A stretch of 64,000 nucleotides of DNA from JANOMH01 sp031422295. GTDB lineage: Bacteria; Pseudomonadota; Alphaproteobacteria; Rhodobacterales; Rhodobacteraceae. Position 1 is the stretch's first letter, and every line of letters begins with the position of its first letter. The notes beneath the pieces are model-generated. The model made no database searches, had not been told where the DNA came from, and saw only the letters and a list, made by a program, of their open reading frames with translations. The stretch is taken from NCBI GenBank assembly GCA_031422295.1, contig JANOQM010000027.1, forward strand, positions 1 through 64,000, given 5' to 3'. Shown here piece by piece: positions 8,114-16,100 of the stretch. A program made the position numbers and the translations under genes.

Positions 8114-8149
8114 TTGAGAAATCAGCGCCGTGGTCATATGATTTGACCA
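8114..8149 (+). promoter_or_regulatory. Promoter with embedded FadR/GntR-type operator
   Basis: TTGAGA (8114-8119), 17 bases, TATGAT (8137-8142) is a good promoter for the gene at 8170. The -10 element is the centre of a perfect inverted repeat, TGGTCA (8131-8136) and TGACCA (8144-8149). TGGT/ACCA half-sites are typical of FadR-subfamily GntR regulators, so the gene product probably represses itself here. Confidence 0.65.
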
Positions 8150-8169
8150 ATTCCAACCCAAGGCCCCCC

Positions 8170-8937
8170 ATGCCGTTTGAAAAAGTCCAACCCGAAAAAC
8201 TGTCCCACGGCGTCGTCCGGCAGATCGAACTGCTGATTCTGCGCGGGATCCTGCGGCCCGGCGAACGTCTGCCCGCGGAACGGGAATTGTCCGAACGGCT
8301 CGGCGTGTCGCGCCCGTCATTACGCGAGGCTTTGGCCGAACTGCAGGACGGCGGGCTGCTGATCACCCGCGCGGGCGCAGGGGTTTTTGTGGCCGATGTA
8401 TTAGGCTCGGCCTTTTCCCAGTCACTGGTCCGGCTGTTTTCCAGCCATGACGAGGCGGTGTTCGACTACATCGCCTTCCGGCGCGACATGGAAGGGCTGG
8501 CCGCCGAACGGGCCGCACGGCTGGGGTCAGACATTGATCTGGCGGTGATCAATGCGATTTTTCAGAAAATGGAAGCCGCCCATACCAAACGCAACCCAGC
8601 CGACGAGGCCGCACTTGACGCCGATTTTCATCTGTCGATCATCGAGGCCAGCCATAACGTGATCATGCTGCATATGATGCGCTCGATGTATCAGTTGTTG
8701 CGCGAAGGGGTGTTCTACAATCGCCAGATCATGTTCAAACAGCGGATGACGCGCGAGGCCTTGCTGGATCAGCACCGGGAAATCAACACCGCCCTGCAAG
8801 CGCGGGATGCGGATGGGGCGCGGGCAGCGGTGACGGCCCATCTCAACTTTGTCGAACAAGCATTGGTCGATGAACGGCGGGCCGACCGGAACGAAGCGAT
8901 TGCGCGCAAGCGGTTCGAACACGAGGAAAACCGGTAA
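8170..8937 (+). CDS. FadR-subfamily GntR transcriptional regulator
   Basis: A 255-residue regulator. The N-terminal winged helix carries the canonical GntR motif LPAERELSERLGVSRPSLRE (about residues 39-58), and the C-terminal helical FCD domain has the conserved D-F-H-x3 metal-binding signature (DADFHLSIIEASHN). FCD regulators sense organic acids such as pyruvate, lactate or glycolate; the ligand here cannot be inferred. The ATG at 8170 follows an AAGG. No target operon is adjacent: the next genes are the convergent ATP synthase genes. A palindromic operator overlaps its own promoter. Confidence 0.9.
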   Translation: MPFEKVQPEKLSHGVVRQIELLILRGILRPGERLPAERELSERLGVSRPSLREALAELQDGGLLITRAGAGVFVADVLGSAFSQSLVRLFSSHDEAVFDYIAFRRDMEGLAAERAARLGSDIDLAVINAIFQKMEAAHTKRNPADEAALDADFHLSIIEASHNVIMLHMMRSMYQLLREGVFYNRQIMFKQRMTREALLDQHREINTALQARDADGARAAVTAHLNFVEQALVDERRADRNEAIARKRFEHEENR

Positions 8938-8938
8938 T

Positions 8939-9061
8939 GTGGGTTTAAACCCACCTTACTTTAAAAACCAGAAAACCCGGGCCTGACAGGACCGGGTTTT
9001 AGGACCAAAAGTGGGTCAAGACCCACCTTACAGCTTTTGGTAAGGTGGGTTTCAACCCACC
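8939..9061. repeat. Cluster of GTGGGT hairpin repeats and bidirectional terminator
   Basis: Four hairpins sit between convergent genes: the perfect palindrome GTGGGTTTAAACCCAC (8939-8954); AAAACCCGG/CCGGGTTTT (8972-8980/8992-9000), a bidirectional terminator; GTGGGTC/GACCCAC (9011-9017/9020-9026), nested in CCAAAAG/CTTTTGG; and GGTGGGTT/AACCCACC (9044-9051/9054-9061). Three share the GTGGGT core, two followed and one preceded by a TTAC/GTAA tail. Confidence 0.8.
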
Positions 9062-9069
9062 CCGCCCGG

Positions 9070-9627
9070 TCAATGCAGCTTTGCCTCAACCACTGCAATC
9101 GCCTCATCAATCAGCGTATTGCCCTTGGCCGCCGTCATTTGGGCGGAAATCATATCCTGCGCAGCACCCACAGCCACGGTAATCGCCTGATTGCGGATAT
9201 CGCGGATCGCACCAGCTTGGGCGCTGGCAATCTGCTCTTCTGCGGCTTTCAAACGGCGCGCCATCGAGGCTGCGATCTCGGCCTTGGCCTCCACCGCCGC
9301 TTTGGCGGCCTCATCCTTGGCGGCGGCCACGATCCGGTCGGCTTGCGCCTGCACGTCACGCTGCTTGCGTTCATAGCTGGCCAGCAAGATCTGGGCTTCG
9401 TCACGCAGGGCGCGGGCCTCGGCCAACTCCGCCTTGATCGTCTCCGCCCGTTTGTCCAGCAATCCAGCGATCATTGCCGGAACCTTGAAATAGACCAGCA
9501 CGCCGATGAAGACCAGAAACGCCAGCAACACGACAAAATCGGTGTTTTTCAACGAAATGAATGGGCCGGTTGCGGCAAAGGCGGGGGCAGCGATCAGGCT
9601 GGCCACAAGGCTCAGGACATATTTCAT
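9070..9627 (-). CDS. atpF: ATP synthase F0 subunit b
   Basis: A 185-residue peripheral-stalk subunit. It has an N-terminal hydrophobic segment (a cleavable-looking peptide ending AFAAT and then the membrane span DFVVLLAFLVFIGVLVYF at about residues 30-47), followed by a long charged helix rich in A, E, K and R with heptad character that dimerises with b' and holds F1. It is the last gene of the F0 operon and sits 5 bases after the b' gene. The convergent hairpin cluster follows. F1 genes are not in this window, as is normal for Rhodobacterales. Confidence 0.93.
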   Translation of the reverse strand: MKYVLSLVASLIAAPAFAATGPFISLKNTDFVVLLAFLVFIGVLVYFKVPAMIAGLLDKRAETIKAELAEARALRDEAQILLASYERKQRDVQAQADRIVAAAKDEAAKAAVEAKAEIAASMARRLKAAEEQIASAQAGAIRDIRNQAITVAVGAAQDMISAQMTAAKGNTLIDEAIAVVEAKLH

Positions 9628-9632
9628 CGGCC

Positions 9633-10154
9633 TTACCCTTTCATCCGGTTGGCAACCGCAGCCGCAACCGTGGCTGCATCCGCCGCCCCGCCCAGCGCAC
9701 CCAGCAGCGCTGCGGCAGTATCCTTGGCCACAGCAGTCACATTCACCACCGCGCTGTCGCGAATGGCCATAATGGCCTTTTCGCTTTCGGCGGTGCGGGC
9801 CGCGATCTGGGCATTGGCCTTGTCCAACTCGGCCTTCAGGCCTGCGTCAATATCGGCCTTGGCCCCTGCGATAATCCGGGCAGCCTCGATCCTTGCATCG
9901 GCCAGCGCCTTTTCATAGGCGGCCTCGGCGGCTTTGGCCTTTTGGTTCAGGTCATCGGCCGCACTGATATCATTGGAAATCGTGCCCGACCTCTCAGCCA
10001 GAACCAACCCTATCCTGGGCAAAGCCACCCGGGACAAGATCAGATAAATCACGACGAGCGTGACGACGAGCCAGAAAATCTGGTTCGGAAAGGTCGAGAA
10101 GTCCAGCTGCGGCATTCCTGCCCCGCCTGCCTCTTCCACTGGTTCGGTCGCCAT
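9633..10154 (-). CDS. atpF': ATP synthase F0 subunit b' (second stalk subunit)
   Basis: A 173-residue homologue of subunit b. After a short hydrophilic start (MATEPVEEAGGAGMPQLDF) there is one membrane helix (IFWLVVTLVVIYLILSRV) and a long alanine-rich amphipathic helix. Photosynthetic-type alphaproteobacteria carry two different b subunits in the order c, b', b, and this is the copy directly after the c subunit. It forms the heterodimeric peripheral stalk with the next gene product. Short spacing on both sides supports a single operon. Confidence 0.92.
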   Translation of the reverse strand: MATEPVEEAGGAGMPQLDFSTFPNQIFWLVVTLVVIYLILSRVALPRIGLVLAERSGTISNDISAADDLNQKAKAAEAAYEKALADARIEAARIIAGAKADIDAGLKAELDKANAQIAARTAESEKAIMAIRDSAVVNVTAVAKDTAAALLGALGGAADAATVAAAVANRMKG

Positions 10155-10229
10155 GTCGTTCCTCCGGTTGACCCTTGTGGTTCAACGGCAGCCGGGCATG
10201 TCCCGCCTGCCGCACGTCAGGGGGTCAGA

Positions 10230-10466
10230 TCAGACTGCAAACATCAGCAGCAGGGCCACAAGGAACGAAAAGATCCCCAGGGCTTCGGCGAATGCCAGAC
10301 CGATGAACAGCGTGGCAGTCTGCGACGCGGCCGCCGACGGGTTGCGCAGGGCACCGGCAAGGTAGTTGCCCGCGACATGGCCCACACCGATTGCGGCCGC
10401 GCCGGAACCGATGGCAGCCAGACCGGCGCCGATGAACTTACCCAATTCTGCAATATCGCCTTCCAT
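10230..10466 (-). CDS. atpE: ATP synthase F0 subunit c
   Basis: A 78-residue proteolipid of two membrane helices joined by the polar loop ARNPSA (A39-A46 region). The proton-carrying carboxylate is E61 in LAFAEALGIF, and the first helix has the glycine/alanine-rich packing sequence IGSGAAAIGVG. It forms the rotor ring. It lies between the a and b' subunit genes. Confidence 0.96.
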   Translation of the reverse strand: MEGDIAELGKFIGAGLAAIGSGAAAIGVGHVAGNYLAGALRNPSAAASQTATLFIGLAFAEALGIFSFLVALLLMFAV

Positions 10467-10509
10467 AGTACGTCTCCTTTAAGAGGTGCGTGATGTCACG
10501 CGCCGTTGA

Positions 10510-11262
10510 TTAGTGATGCGGATGCAATGCGTCCTTGAGATAGACGCAGGTGAGGATGGTAAACACATAGGCCTGTATGCCGGCCACCAGCACCTCCAGC
10601 CCGTAAATCGCGACGATGGCGGCAATCGACAAAGGCGAAATCAGCGCAATCGCGGCAAAGCCTGCGAACACCTTGATCACCGCGTGGCCTGCCATGATAT
10701 TACCAGCCAGACGAATGGAATGGCTGACGGGCCGGACGAAATAGCTGATAACCTCAATGATCGCGATGACCGGACGCAGCAACAATGGCGCATCTTTCAT
10801 CCAGAACATGCCCAGAAACGCGGGGCCATTCAGCACGAAACCCAGCACTGTCACGCAGATGAACACCCCGAAGCCCAGCACCGCAGTCACCGCGATATGC
10901 GACGTCGTGGTAAATGACATCGGCAGCAGGCCGAGAAAGTTGGCGACCAGAATGAACATGAACAGGGTCATGATATAGGGGAAATACTTGATCCCGTCAT
11001 GGCCACAGACATCCTCGACCATCTTGTAAATGAACCCGTAAATCATCTCACCGACCGACTGCACCCGGGTCGGCACGATCGACCGCGATGATGATCCGAC
11101 GACCAGCAGCAGATAGATGCAGACAATGGCGACGGCCATCCACAGGGTCACGTTCGTGGGAGTGTACCAATGGATCGGGCCGTCGCCGAACAGCGAGTGG
11201 ACCTTGAACTGATCCAGCGGGTGAAAAACCAATCTGCCTTCGCCTTCTGCCTCAGTCGCCAT
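10510..11262 (-). CDS. atpB: ATP synthase F0 subunit a
   Basis: A 250-residue integral membrane subunit forming the proton half-channels. The essential arginine is visible in SHSIRLAGNIMAGH, and GLEVLVAGIQAYVF is the conserved last helix. Five to six membrane segments can be seen. The ATG at 11262 (MATEAEGEG) is chosen because it gives the usual family length and overlaps the end of atpI by 11 bases; longer in-frame readings run through atpI. Second gene of the F0 operon. Confidence 0.95.
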   Translation of the reverse strand: MATEAEGEGRLVFHPLDQFKVHSLFGDGPIHWYTPTNVTLWMAVAIVCIYLLLVVGSSSRSIVPTRVQSVGEMIYGFIYKMVEDVCGHDGIKYFPYIMTLFMFILVANFLGLLPMSFTTTSHIAVTAVLGFGVFICVTVLGFVLNGPAFLGMFWMKDAPLLLRPVIAIIEVISYFVRPVSHSIRLAGNIMAGHAVIKVFAGFAAIALISPLSIAAIVAIYGLEVLVAGIQAYVFTILTCVYLKDALHPHH

Positions 11263-11605
11263 GCGCGTCGCCCCCGTCCCGACCAGCCTGCGCGGCCAGT
11301 TGTTTTCGTTGCACTTCCTGCGCTGACCGCAGCATGGTTTTGATCCCCGCCGCCAAGCCCAGAAAGATGAACAGCACCAGAAAGATCGGCAGGGTGTCAA
11401 AAAGACGATCCAGCCCATATCCAATGCCAAAACCAATCGCCAGTCCGGCCACCAGTTCAATCACCATGCGCCATGCCAGATTGGCCTGCGAATAATGCTC
11501 TTCCGAGTGGTTTTTAACCTGCTCTGGCCCCTTAGCCTTGGCGATCCGTCCTTCCAGCACCTTGCGGCGGGCAGCGGCCTCGCGGTCGTCAATCGGGTCA
11601 GACAT
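11252..11605 (-). CDS. atpI: AtpI, F0 assembly/accessory protein
   Basis: A 117-residue small membrane protein with a charged N-terminus (MSDPIDDREAAARR) and two membrane helices (MVIELVAGLAIGFGIGYGL and LPIFLVLFIFLGLAAGI), typical of AtpI/AtpQ, which helps c-ring assembly and possibly magnesium handling. First gene of the operon. The ATG at 11605 is used because residues upstream look untranslated and a promoter candidate sits at 11637-11665. Confidence 0.88.
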   Translation of the reverse strand: MSDPIDDREAAARRKVLEGRIAKAKGPEQVKNHSEEHYSQANLAWRMVIELVAGLAIGFGIGYGLDRLFDTLPIFLVLFIFLGLAAGIKTMLRSAQEVQRKQLAAQAGRDGGDAHGD

Positions 11606-11636
11606 CGGGTAAATCGCCCTCTCGTCACTTGGTACG

Positions 11637-11665
11637 GTGCTATGCGGGCGCGTGATGCGAGTCAA
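11637..11665 (-). promoter_or_regulatory. Candidate promoter of the F0 ATP synthase operon
   Basis: On the minus strand TTGACT (11665-11660), a 17-base spacer and TAGCAC (11642-11637) precede atpI by about 30 bases. The -35 is good, the -10 weak, as is usual in this group. Confidence 0.45.
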
Positions 11666-11756
11666 GAGGCCGCATTTGCGGGGTTATCTACTGAAAAGGT
11701 TGGATTTTTATCGAAAGTTGTCGATGATAGCTTTAGCAATATCGCCCCATATATAT

Positions 11757-11790
11757 TCAACCATATGGTTGACCTTTAACCAATGATTGG
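11757..11790. promoter_or_regulatory. Palindromes upstream of the ArsR-type regulator
   Basis: A perfect 16-base palindrome TCAACCATATGGTTGA (11757-11772) and a shorter one, CCAAT-g-ATTGG (11780-11790), precede the regulator start at 11805. AACCA-NN-TGGTT is a typical operator of the ArsR subfamily to which the gene belongs, so negative autoregulation is likely. Confidence 0.6.
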
Positions 11791-11804
11791 CTTCAGTACA
11801 CCGC

Positions 11805-12131
11805 ATGACCCACCCGCTCGACACCATATTCGCGGCCCTGTCCGACCCCACGCGCCGGGCGATCCTCGCCATGCTGCTCGAGGATGACATGGCCGTCACC
11901 GACGTGGCCGAGCCGTTCCAGACCTCGCTCGCCGCTATCTCAAAACATCTGCACGTTCTGGCCCAGGCCGGACTGATCACCCAAGAACGCCGGGGCCGGG
12001 TGAAATGGTGCAAACTCGACCCCGATGCGCTACGCGAAGCCTCGGTCTGGATGCAGGGGTTTGGGCAGATGGAAGCGCTGGATCTGGACGGGTTCGAGCG
12101 GTTTTTGGCGGCAGAGTTAGGGGATGGTTAG
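11805..12131 (+). CDS. ArsR-family transcriptional regulator
   Basis: A 108-residue winged-helix repressor. The opening THPLDTIFAALSDPTRRAIL and the recognition helix TSLAAISKHLHVLAQAGLI are characteristic of the ArsR subfamily that usually sits next to an SRPBCC/AHSA1 gene. There are no metal-binding cysteine pairs, so it is probably not a metal sensor. The expected SRPBCC partner is absent: the downstream region is a hairpin and the convergent exporter gene. The ATG at 11805 is preferred over a TTG 18 bases upstream. Confidence 0.88.
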   Translation: MTHPLDTIFAALSDPTRRAILAMLLEDDMAVTDVAEPFQTSLAAISKHLHVLAQAGLITQERRGRVKWCKLDPDALREASVWMQGFGQMEALDLDGFERFLAAELGDG

Positions 12132-12195
12132 TGCTGCGGGGCAACCATAAGTCCCTGCATTTAACCCTCATCGTCACCGTATATGGTGCGAAAGG

Positions 12196-12234
12196 GGGCG
12201 GTGCCTGTCCGCCGGGTACGGGCGGGCACCGCCC
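12196..12234 (+). other. GC-rich intergenic hairpin
   Basis: GGGCGGTGCC (12196-12205) pairs with GGCACCGCCC (12225-12234). It lies between convergent genes and has no T-run after it. It may be a transcription barrier or a repeat element. Confidence 0.5.
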
Positions 12235-12296
12235 GGCGGGCTACGCCCTTGATTCCGGGCGAAAAAGAAAACTTATCGTTCTGATTAAACCCAACC

Positions 12297-13202
12297 TCAT
12301 CCCGGCCGCTCATCCCGCAGCAACAACACCAGCGCCAGCACGGTCAGCGCAACGCCCGCCAAAACCCACACGACTGGCAATGCGCCACCCAACCCCAACT
12401 CCCACAAAATCACCCAGCTGGGGACAAGATAGGTATAGGCCATCACCTTGGCCGCAGGCAGGCGCAGGCTGGCGAATTGCAACAGGACAAACGATGCCGC
12501 CGTGGCAAATACGGTCAGATAGGCCAAAGTGATCCAGACCATGGCGGGCAAAGCCGCCCAATCCACGGCCCACAGATCCCGGCCGGTCCACAAAGTCAGC
12601 AACGCAGCCCCCGCAATCACAGTGCCAAGCGACGACAGCAATGCGGTCTCGCCGCGATTCAACCGGCGGACCAGCGGGGCATAGATCGCATGAGCGATGC
12701 AGCCGACGAAATATGTCCGCTCGCCCGGACCAATCTGAAACGCCAGCACCGCCGCCAGATCGGCACGGAAAATCACCCAAACCGCGCCCGCCGCGCCAAT
12801 CAGCAGGGCCAGCACTATTCGGCCGGTCAGCTTTTGGCGCAACATCAGCCAGCCGAACCCGGCAGCCATCAATGGGGTCATGGTGAACACGGCGGCAGCA
12901 CTGACCGGCGGGGCGGTTTTCAACCCCTCGAACATCAGGACGAAATACACGGCATACAGCGCGCCCAGCAGCAGGTAACGCCACGGGGCCCGGAATGCGA
13001 CCCAAAATGCCGGACCCGGCAGACCTGTCGTAAACCACGCCACGCCACCCAGCACAGCAGCGGCCAGCCACAGCCGCAGCACTGTCATGACATCGGGCGC
13101 AATGTCATTGGCCACCAACCCGCCCAGCGAAAACGATCCCGCGACACAGGCCGAAAACGCCAGCATCGCCAGATGACCGGCCTTTGATCCGCTATCAGAC
13201 AA
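12297..13202 (-). CDS. EamA/DMT-family transporter
   Basis: A 301-residue inner-membrane protein with about ten hydrophobic segments in two EamA repeats, each ending near a proline/glycine-rich helix (ALYAVYFVLMFEGLKTAPPV in the first, LRLPAAKVMAYTYLVPSWVI in the second). The family exports metabolites or amino acids; the substrate is unknown. The gene begins 9 bases after the LysR regulator stop on the same strand, so the two form an operon and the regulator may control export. Confidence 0.88.
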   Translation of the reverse strand: MSDSGSKAGHLAMLAFSACVAGSFSLGGLVANDIAPDVMTVLRLWLAAAVLGGVAWFTTGLPGPAFWVAFRAPWRYLLLGALYAVYFVLMFEGLKTAPPVSAAAVFTMTPLMAAGFGWLMLRQKLTGRIVLALLIGAAGAVWVIFRADLAAVLAFQIGPGERTYFVGCIAHAIYAPLVRRLNRGETALLSSLGTVIAGAALLTLWTGRDLWAVDWAALPAMVWITLAYLTVFATAASFVLLQFASLRLPAAKVMAYTYLVPSWVILWELGLGGALPVVWVLAGVALTVLALVLLLRDERPG

Positions 13203-13211
13203 AGGCGGCGG

Positions 13212-14099
13212 TCATTTGCAGACCCAGTTTTTCGAGCGTTCCTTGAGAAAAGTCAGGAAGGATTGCACTTTGGTCGTGCGGTGCAGATCGACATGAGTGA
13301 CCAGCCACAGCGCCGATTCCCAGTCCGGACGGCGCGCAATAACCTCGATCATCCCGGGATTCATCTGAAAATCCCAATCCGAAATAAACCCGATCCCGGC
13401 ACCGCTGCGCACAGCATCACGCATCGCAACCGTGTCCTCGACCCGGTAACAAACCCGGCTGTCGGGCACCAGTTCATCCATCCATTTGTTGATCGGGCCC
13501 CGCTGCGCAGCATCAAAACCGACAAACCAATGGTTGACCAGATCAGCGGCATCCAATGGCTGTCCATTTCGTTCAATATAGGCGGGTGCCGCGACCAGCC
13601 GGACTGACAACGGCGCGAATGGTTGCACGACATTATCAGGCTGGTCTGGTTTGGTCCCGGTCCGCATCGCCCGGATCGCAACATGCGCTTCGCCGTATTC
13701 CAGCCGGAATACCCGCCCCCCGGTCAGATAGCGAATGACCAACCCCGGATTCTCGGCCTGAAAATCGGCCAGAACCGGGGTCAGCAGCGGTGACAATTCG
13801 ATCAAGGAGGTGACAATCAACTCGCCGCCCACCCCTTCGCCCCGACCCTTGATCCGGCCCACCAGCTGGGCAAACTGGTCCTCGGTCGCCTGTGCGACCA
13901 GCAACAGGTCCGACCCGGCCTCGGTCGCAGTATAGCCGCGCGCATGGCGTTGAAACAGCCGCACACCCAGCCTTCCCTCCAGCGCATCAATGTGCCGGAT
14001 CACTGTGGCATGATGCACGCCCATCATCTCGGCGGCCCCGCTGACCGTACCCATGCGGGCCACCTGATAGGCGGTGCGAATTTCGTCCCAATTATCCAT
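13212..14099 (-). CDS. LysR-family transcriptional regulator
   Basis: A 295-residue regulator. The N-terminal winged helix (YQVARMGTVSGAAEMMGVHH then ATVIRHIDALEGRLGVRLF, about residues 10-48) is followed by a LysR substrate-binding domain. The start at 14099 (MDNWDEIRTAYQVA) fits the family; the residues before it lack a ribosome-binding site. It is unusual in being co-directional with, and just upstream of, the EamA exporter rather than divergent from it. The inducer is unknown. Confidence 0.88.
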   Translation of the reverse strand: MDNWDEIRTAYQVARMGTVSGAAEMMGVHHATVIRHIDALEGRLGVRLFQRHARGYTATEAGSDLLLVAQATEDQFAQLVGRIKGRGEGVGGELIVTSLIELSPLLTPVLADFQAENPGLVIRYLTGGRVFRLEYGEAHVAIRAMRTGTKPDQPDNVVQPFAPLSVRLVAAPAYIERNGQPLDAADLVNHWFVGFDAAQRGPINKWMDELVPDSRVCYRVEDTVAMRDAVRSGAGIGFISDWDFQMNPGMIEVIARRPDWESALWLVTHVDLHRTTKVQSFLTFLKERSKNWVCK

Positions 14100-14288
14100 A
14101 TTGCCCGGCCTCGTATGTGCGCATTTGAACAAATTTTTGCTGTCAGCCCGTCTTGCGTTCATTTTCGCAAAAAGTTCGCAGCGCCGTCAATGGCCGTTCG
14201 CCAATCTGCTACAGATAAGGACGTGGTCCCGAACAAAAAGACCTGCAGCACTTTTCTTCTGGCAATCAAGGAACTGCGCCGCATAGCC

Positions 14289-14459
14289 CTAAGCGATGGC
14301 AGCGATCACCCGGATCTCCACAATGGCCCCGTCGCGCCGCAAGCCCGCCACCTCAACCGCCGTCGAGGCCGGGTCAGGGTCTGACAGCCAACAGTCGTTG
14401 GCAGCCTGCCGAACACCAATCCCTGCGCATGCTTCCGGGTCAAGATCGTTCTGCACCTC
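14289..14459 (-). pseudogene. C-terminal remnant of a RidA/YjgF-family gene
   Basis: Fifty-six codons ending in TAG read as the tail of a Rid-family protein: NDLDPEACAGIGVRQAANDC, then DPASTAVEVAGL and VEIRVIAAIA. The PASTAVEV segment is the conserved Rid signature near the C-terminus. The first half of the gene is missing. The frame is closed by a TGA a few codons further up, inside the end of the AraC gene, and there is no start codon. It therefore looks like the leftover of a deletion that joined it to the AraC gene. Confidence 0.65.
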
Positions 14460-15381
14460 CCCTCAAACCGCGCAACTGAGCGCGAAATGCACTGGGCGTC
14501 AGTCCGGCTTCGCGGCGGAAGAATTTGACAAAGTTGGTCGCCTCGCTGAAGCCAAGACGATCACCGATATCCGCCACGGGAAGAACCGAATGCGCAAGCA
14601 AGCGCTTGGCTTCAAGCATAATCCGGTCAGTCAGCACCGCTTTGGCATTTCGATCAGTGACCATCAGAGCCGCCCGCGTCAAACTTTTGGCCGAGCAACC
14701 CAGATGCCGGGCGTAGTGATTTACGTCATGCCGTTTGGTAAAATGCTGTTCGATTGCAGCACGATAGCGCTGAAATCTTTGCACGAGTGCTGGCTGGTCT
14801 GCGTTATTGGTCAACGACGTTGGGTCATCAATATGCAGGCGAATGACCAATTCCTCGACCTGACACCTTAACAGTTGATTAAGGGAGGGCGTGGCGGGGC
14901 GGCGCGCGTCATTGGCCATGCGCTGAAACGTCTCGGTTATGGCCTGCTGGGTTGCGTGCGATAACGCCATATGCGTTGGCAAAGACTGCAATTGCTGCAG
15001 CATTTTGATCTGATCTACGGCTTTGCCAATGCGCGGTTGCGGCGGCAGCAACTCAGAGCGAAATATCAGCAGCCATCCCTCCCATCCTGTCAGGTCGCCG
15101 AAGCGATGGACCTGACCGGGCTGCAGCACGACAATCGAACCACGCGCGCAGTCCAACATGTCAAAATCGACCACATGCAGGTAACGACCGGGGGTCACGT
15201 AAAGCAAACAATGAAAGTCGGTACGCTCAAACCCGCGCAATTCGACGTCGCCTGCTCTGCGGTGTAATTCCGCGGCGGGATAGAGCTCTACGTCCAGCGC
15301 ATAGTCACCCGGTGGCGTATATCCGACCTATGTCACGGCACGCCGACGCAGGGTGCGGACTTGGGGGTTTGTGGCGGTCAT
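14440..15381 (-). pseudogene. AraC-family regulator interrupted by an in-frame TAG
   Basis: From the ATG at 15381 the frame reads MTATNPQVRTLRRRAVT, then TAG (15330-15328), then continues without a break as VGYTPPGDYALDVELYPAAE and on through a cupin-like sensing domain to a complete AraC helix-turn-helix (SVLPVADIGDRLGFSEATNF then VKFFRREAGLTPSAF). The total is 313 codons, a normal AraC length. Only the amber codon at position 18 spoils it. A shorter product could start at an internal TTG (15240), losing about 47 residues of the sensor domain. The neighbouring divergent gene has the same kind of lesion. Most simply a recent pseudogene. Confidence 0.75.
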
Positions 15382-15494
15382 GCCCGTTTTCTACCATTTT
15401 ATTCCGGCGATGTACCTCGATAAACTGGTGGCTTCGTCGCAGTGTCAGGGGCACGTACAAACCCTGTGCGCAACCATTCTGAGAGGAGACGATC

Positions 15495-15926
15495 ATGTCA
15501 GTCGACAACGAAGTCCGCGCCGCATCCGAAAAGTTCTAGTCAGCCCTGAACCGCATGGCCAAGGGCGAAGCGGGAACGATGGCAGATATCTGGTCACATG
15601 GCGTTCAGGTGACGGCCTTTCATCCCATCGGTGGGCGCGACATTGGCTGGGACAAGATTGGTGCAAGCTTTGAAAACGTCGCCAAAATTGCATCGGACGG
15701 TCAGATCAAACTCTCCGACCAGATCATTCAGGCTTCTGGCGACATGGCCTGCGAAACCGGAACCGAGAAGGGGCACCTTACATTGGCCGGATTGCAAGCC
15801 ACCATCGATCAGCGCGTGACCAATATCTATCGCAAGGAAAACGGCCCCTGGAAGATGGTGCATCACCACGCCGACATTTCGTCTTCGATGATGGATGTTC
15901 TGGCCCGCCTGAAGGCAAATGCCTGA
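15495..15926 (+). pseudogene. NTF2/SnoaL-like protein interrupted by an in-frame TAG
   Basis: An ATG at 15495 with a good AGAGGAGA ribosome-binding site opens MSVDNEVRAASEKF, then TAG (15537-15539), then continues SALNRMAKGEAGTMADIWSH and on for 128 further codons to TGA. This is the layout of a DUF4440/SnoaL_3 fold, in which the residue after EKF is usually tyrosine, so TAC or TAT to TAG is the likely change. The family binds small hydrophobic ligands or has isomerase-like activity. Restart at the ATG at 15555 would drop the first helix. It is divergent from the broken AraC gene. Confidence 0.75.
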
Positions 15927-15927
15927 G

Positions 15928-16015
15928 GCTTGATTTTTCCGCTAAAGCCCCCCCCTTTTCGCGCCGCATCCTGCGGAATGGGGGGCTCTGATTGCTGAGA
16001 GATTGCCTGCCGCTT
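15928..16015 (+). repeat. 88-bp direct repeat, copy 1
   Basis: Near-identical to 17033-17120 and in the same orientation. Inside is a hairpin of a C-run and a G-run (GCCCCCC and GGGGGGC) around the smaller stem GCCGCA/TGCGG. It follows the broken NTF2-like gene directly. The two copies flank the CrtA-like gene. Confidence 0.8.
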
Positions 16016-16100
16016 GCTCCTCCATACTGCGAGATTCTAACGATAAAATTGAGAAGCTATACAGGCTCAAGACGTTAGAAAAGGTGAGTGCCGGCGAAAG

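Noticed and set aside
8939..9061. CRISPR array suggested by repeated GTGGGT units
   Set aside because: The units are palindromic hairpins of different lengths with spacers of irregular size, and no cas gene is near; no CRISPR array was found anywhere in the window.
15328..15539. Genome-wide reassignment of TAG as a sense codon
   Set aside because: Several well-supported genes in this window (for example rpsP, engB) end with TAG in the normal place, so general recoding is excluded; only local readthrough or pseudogenes remain.
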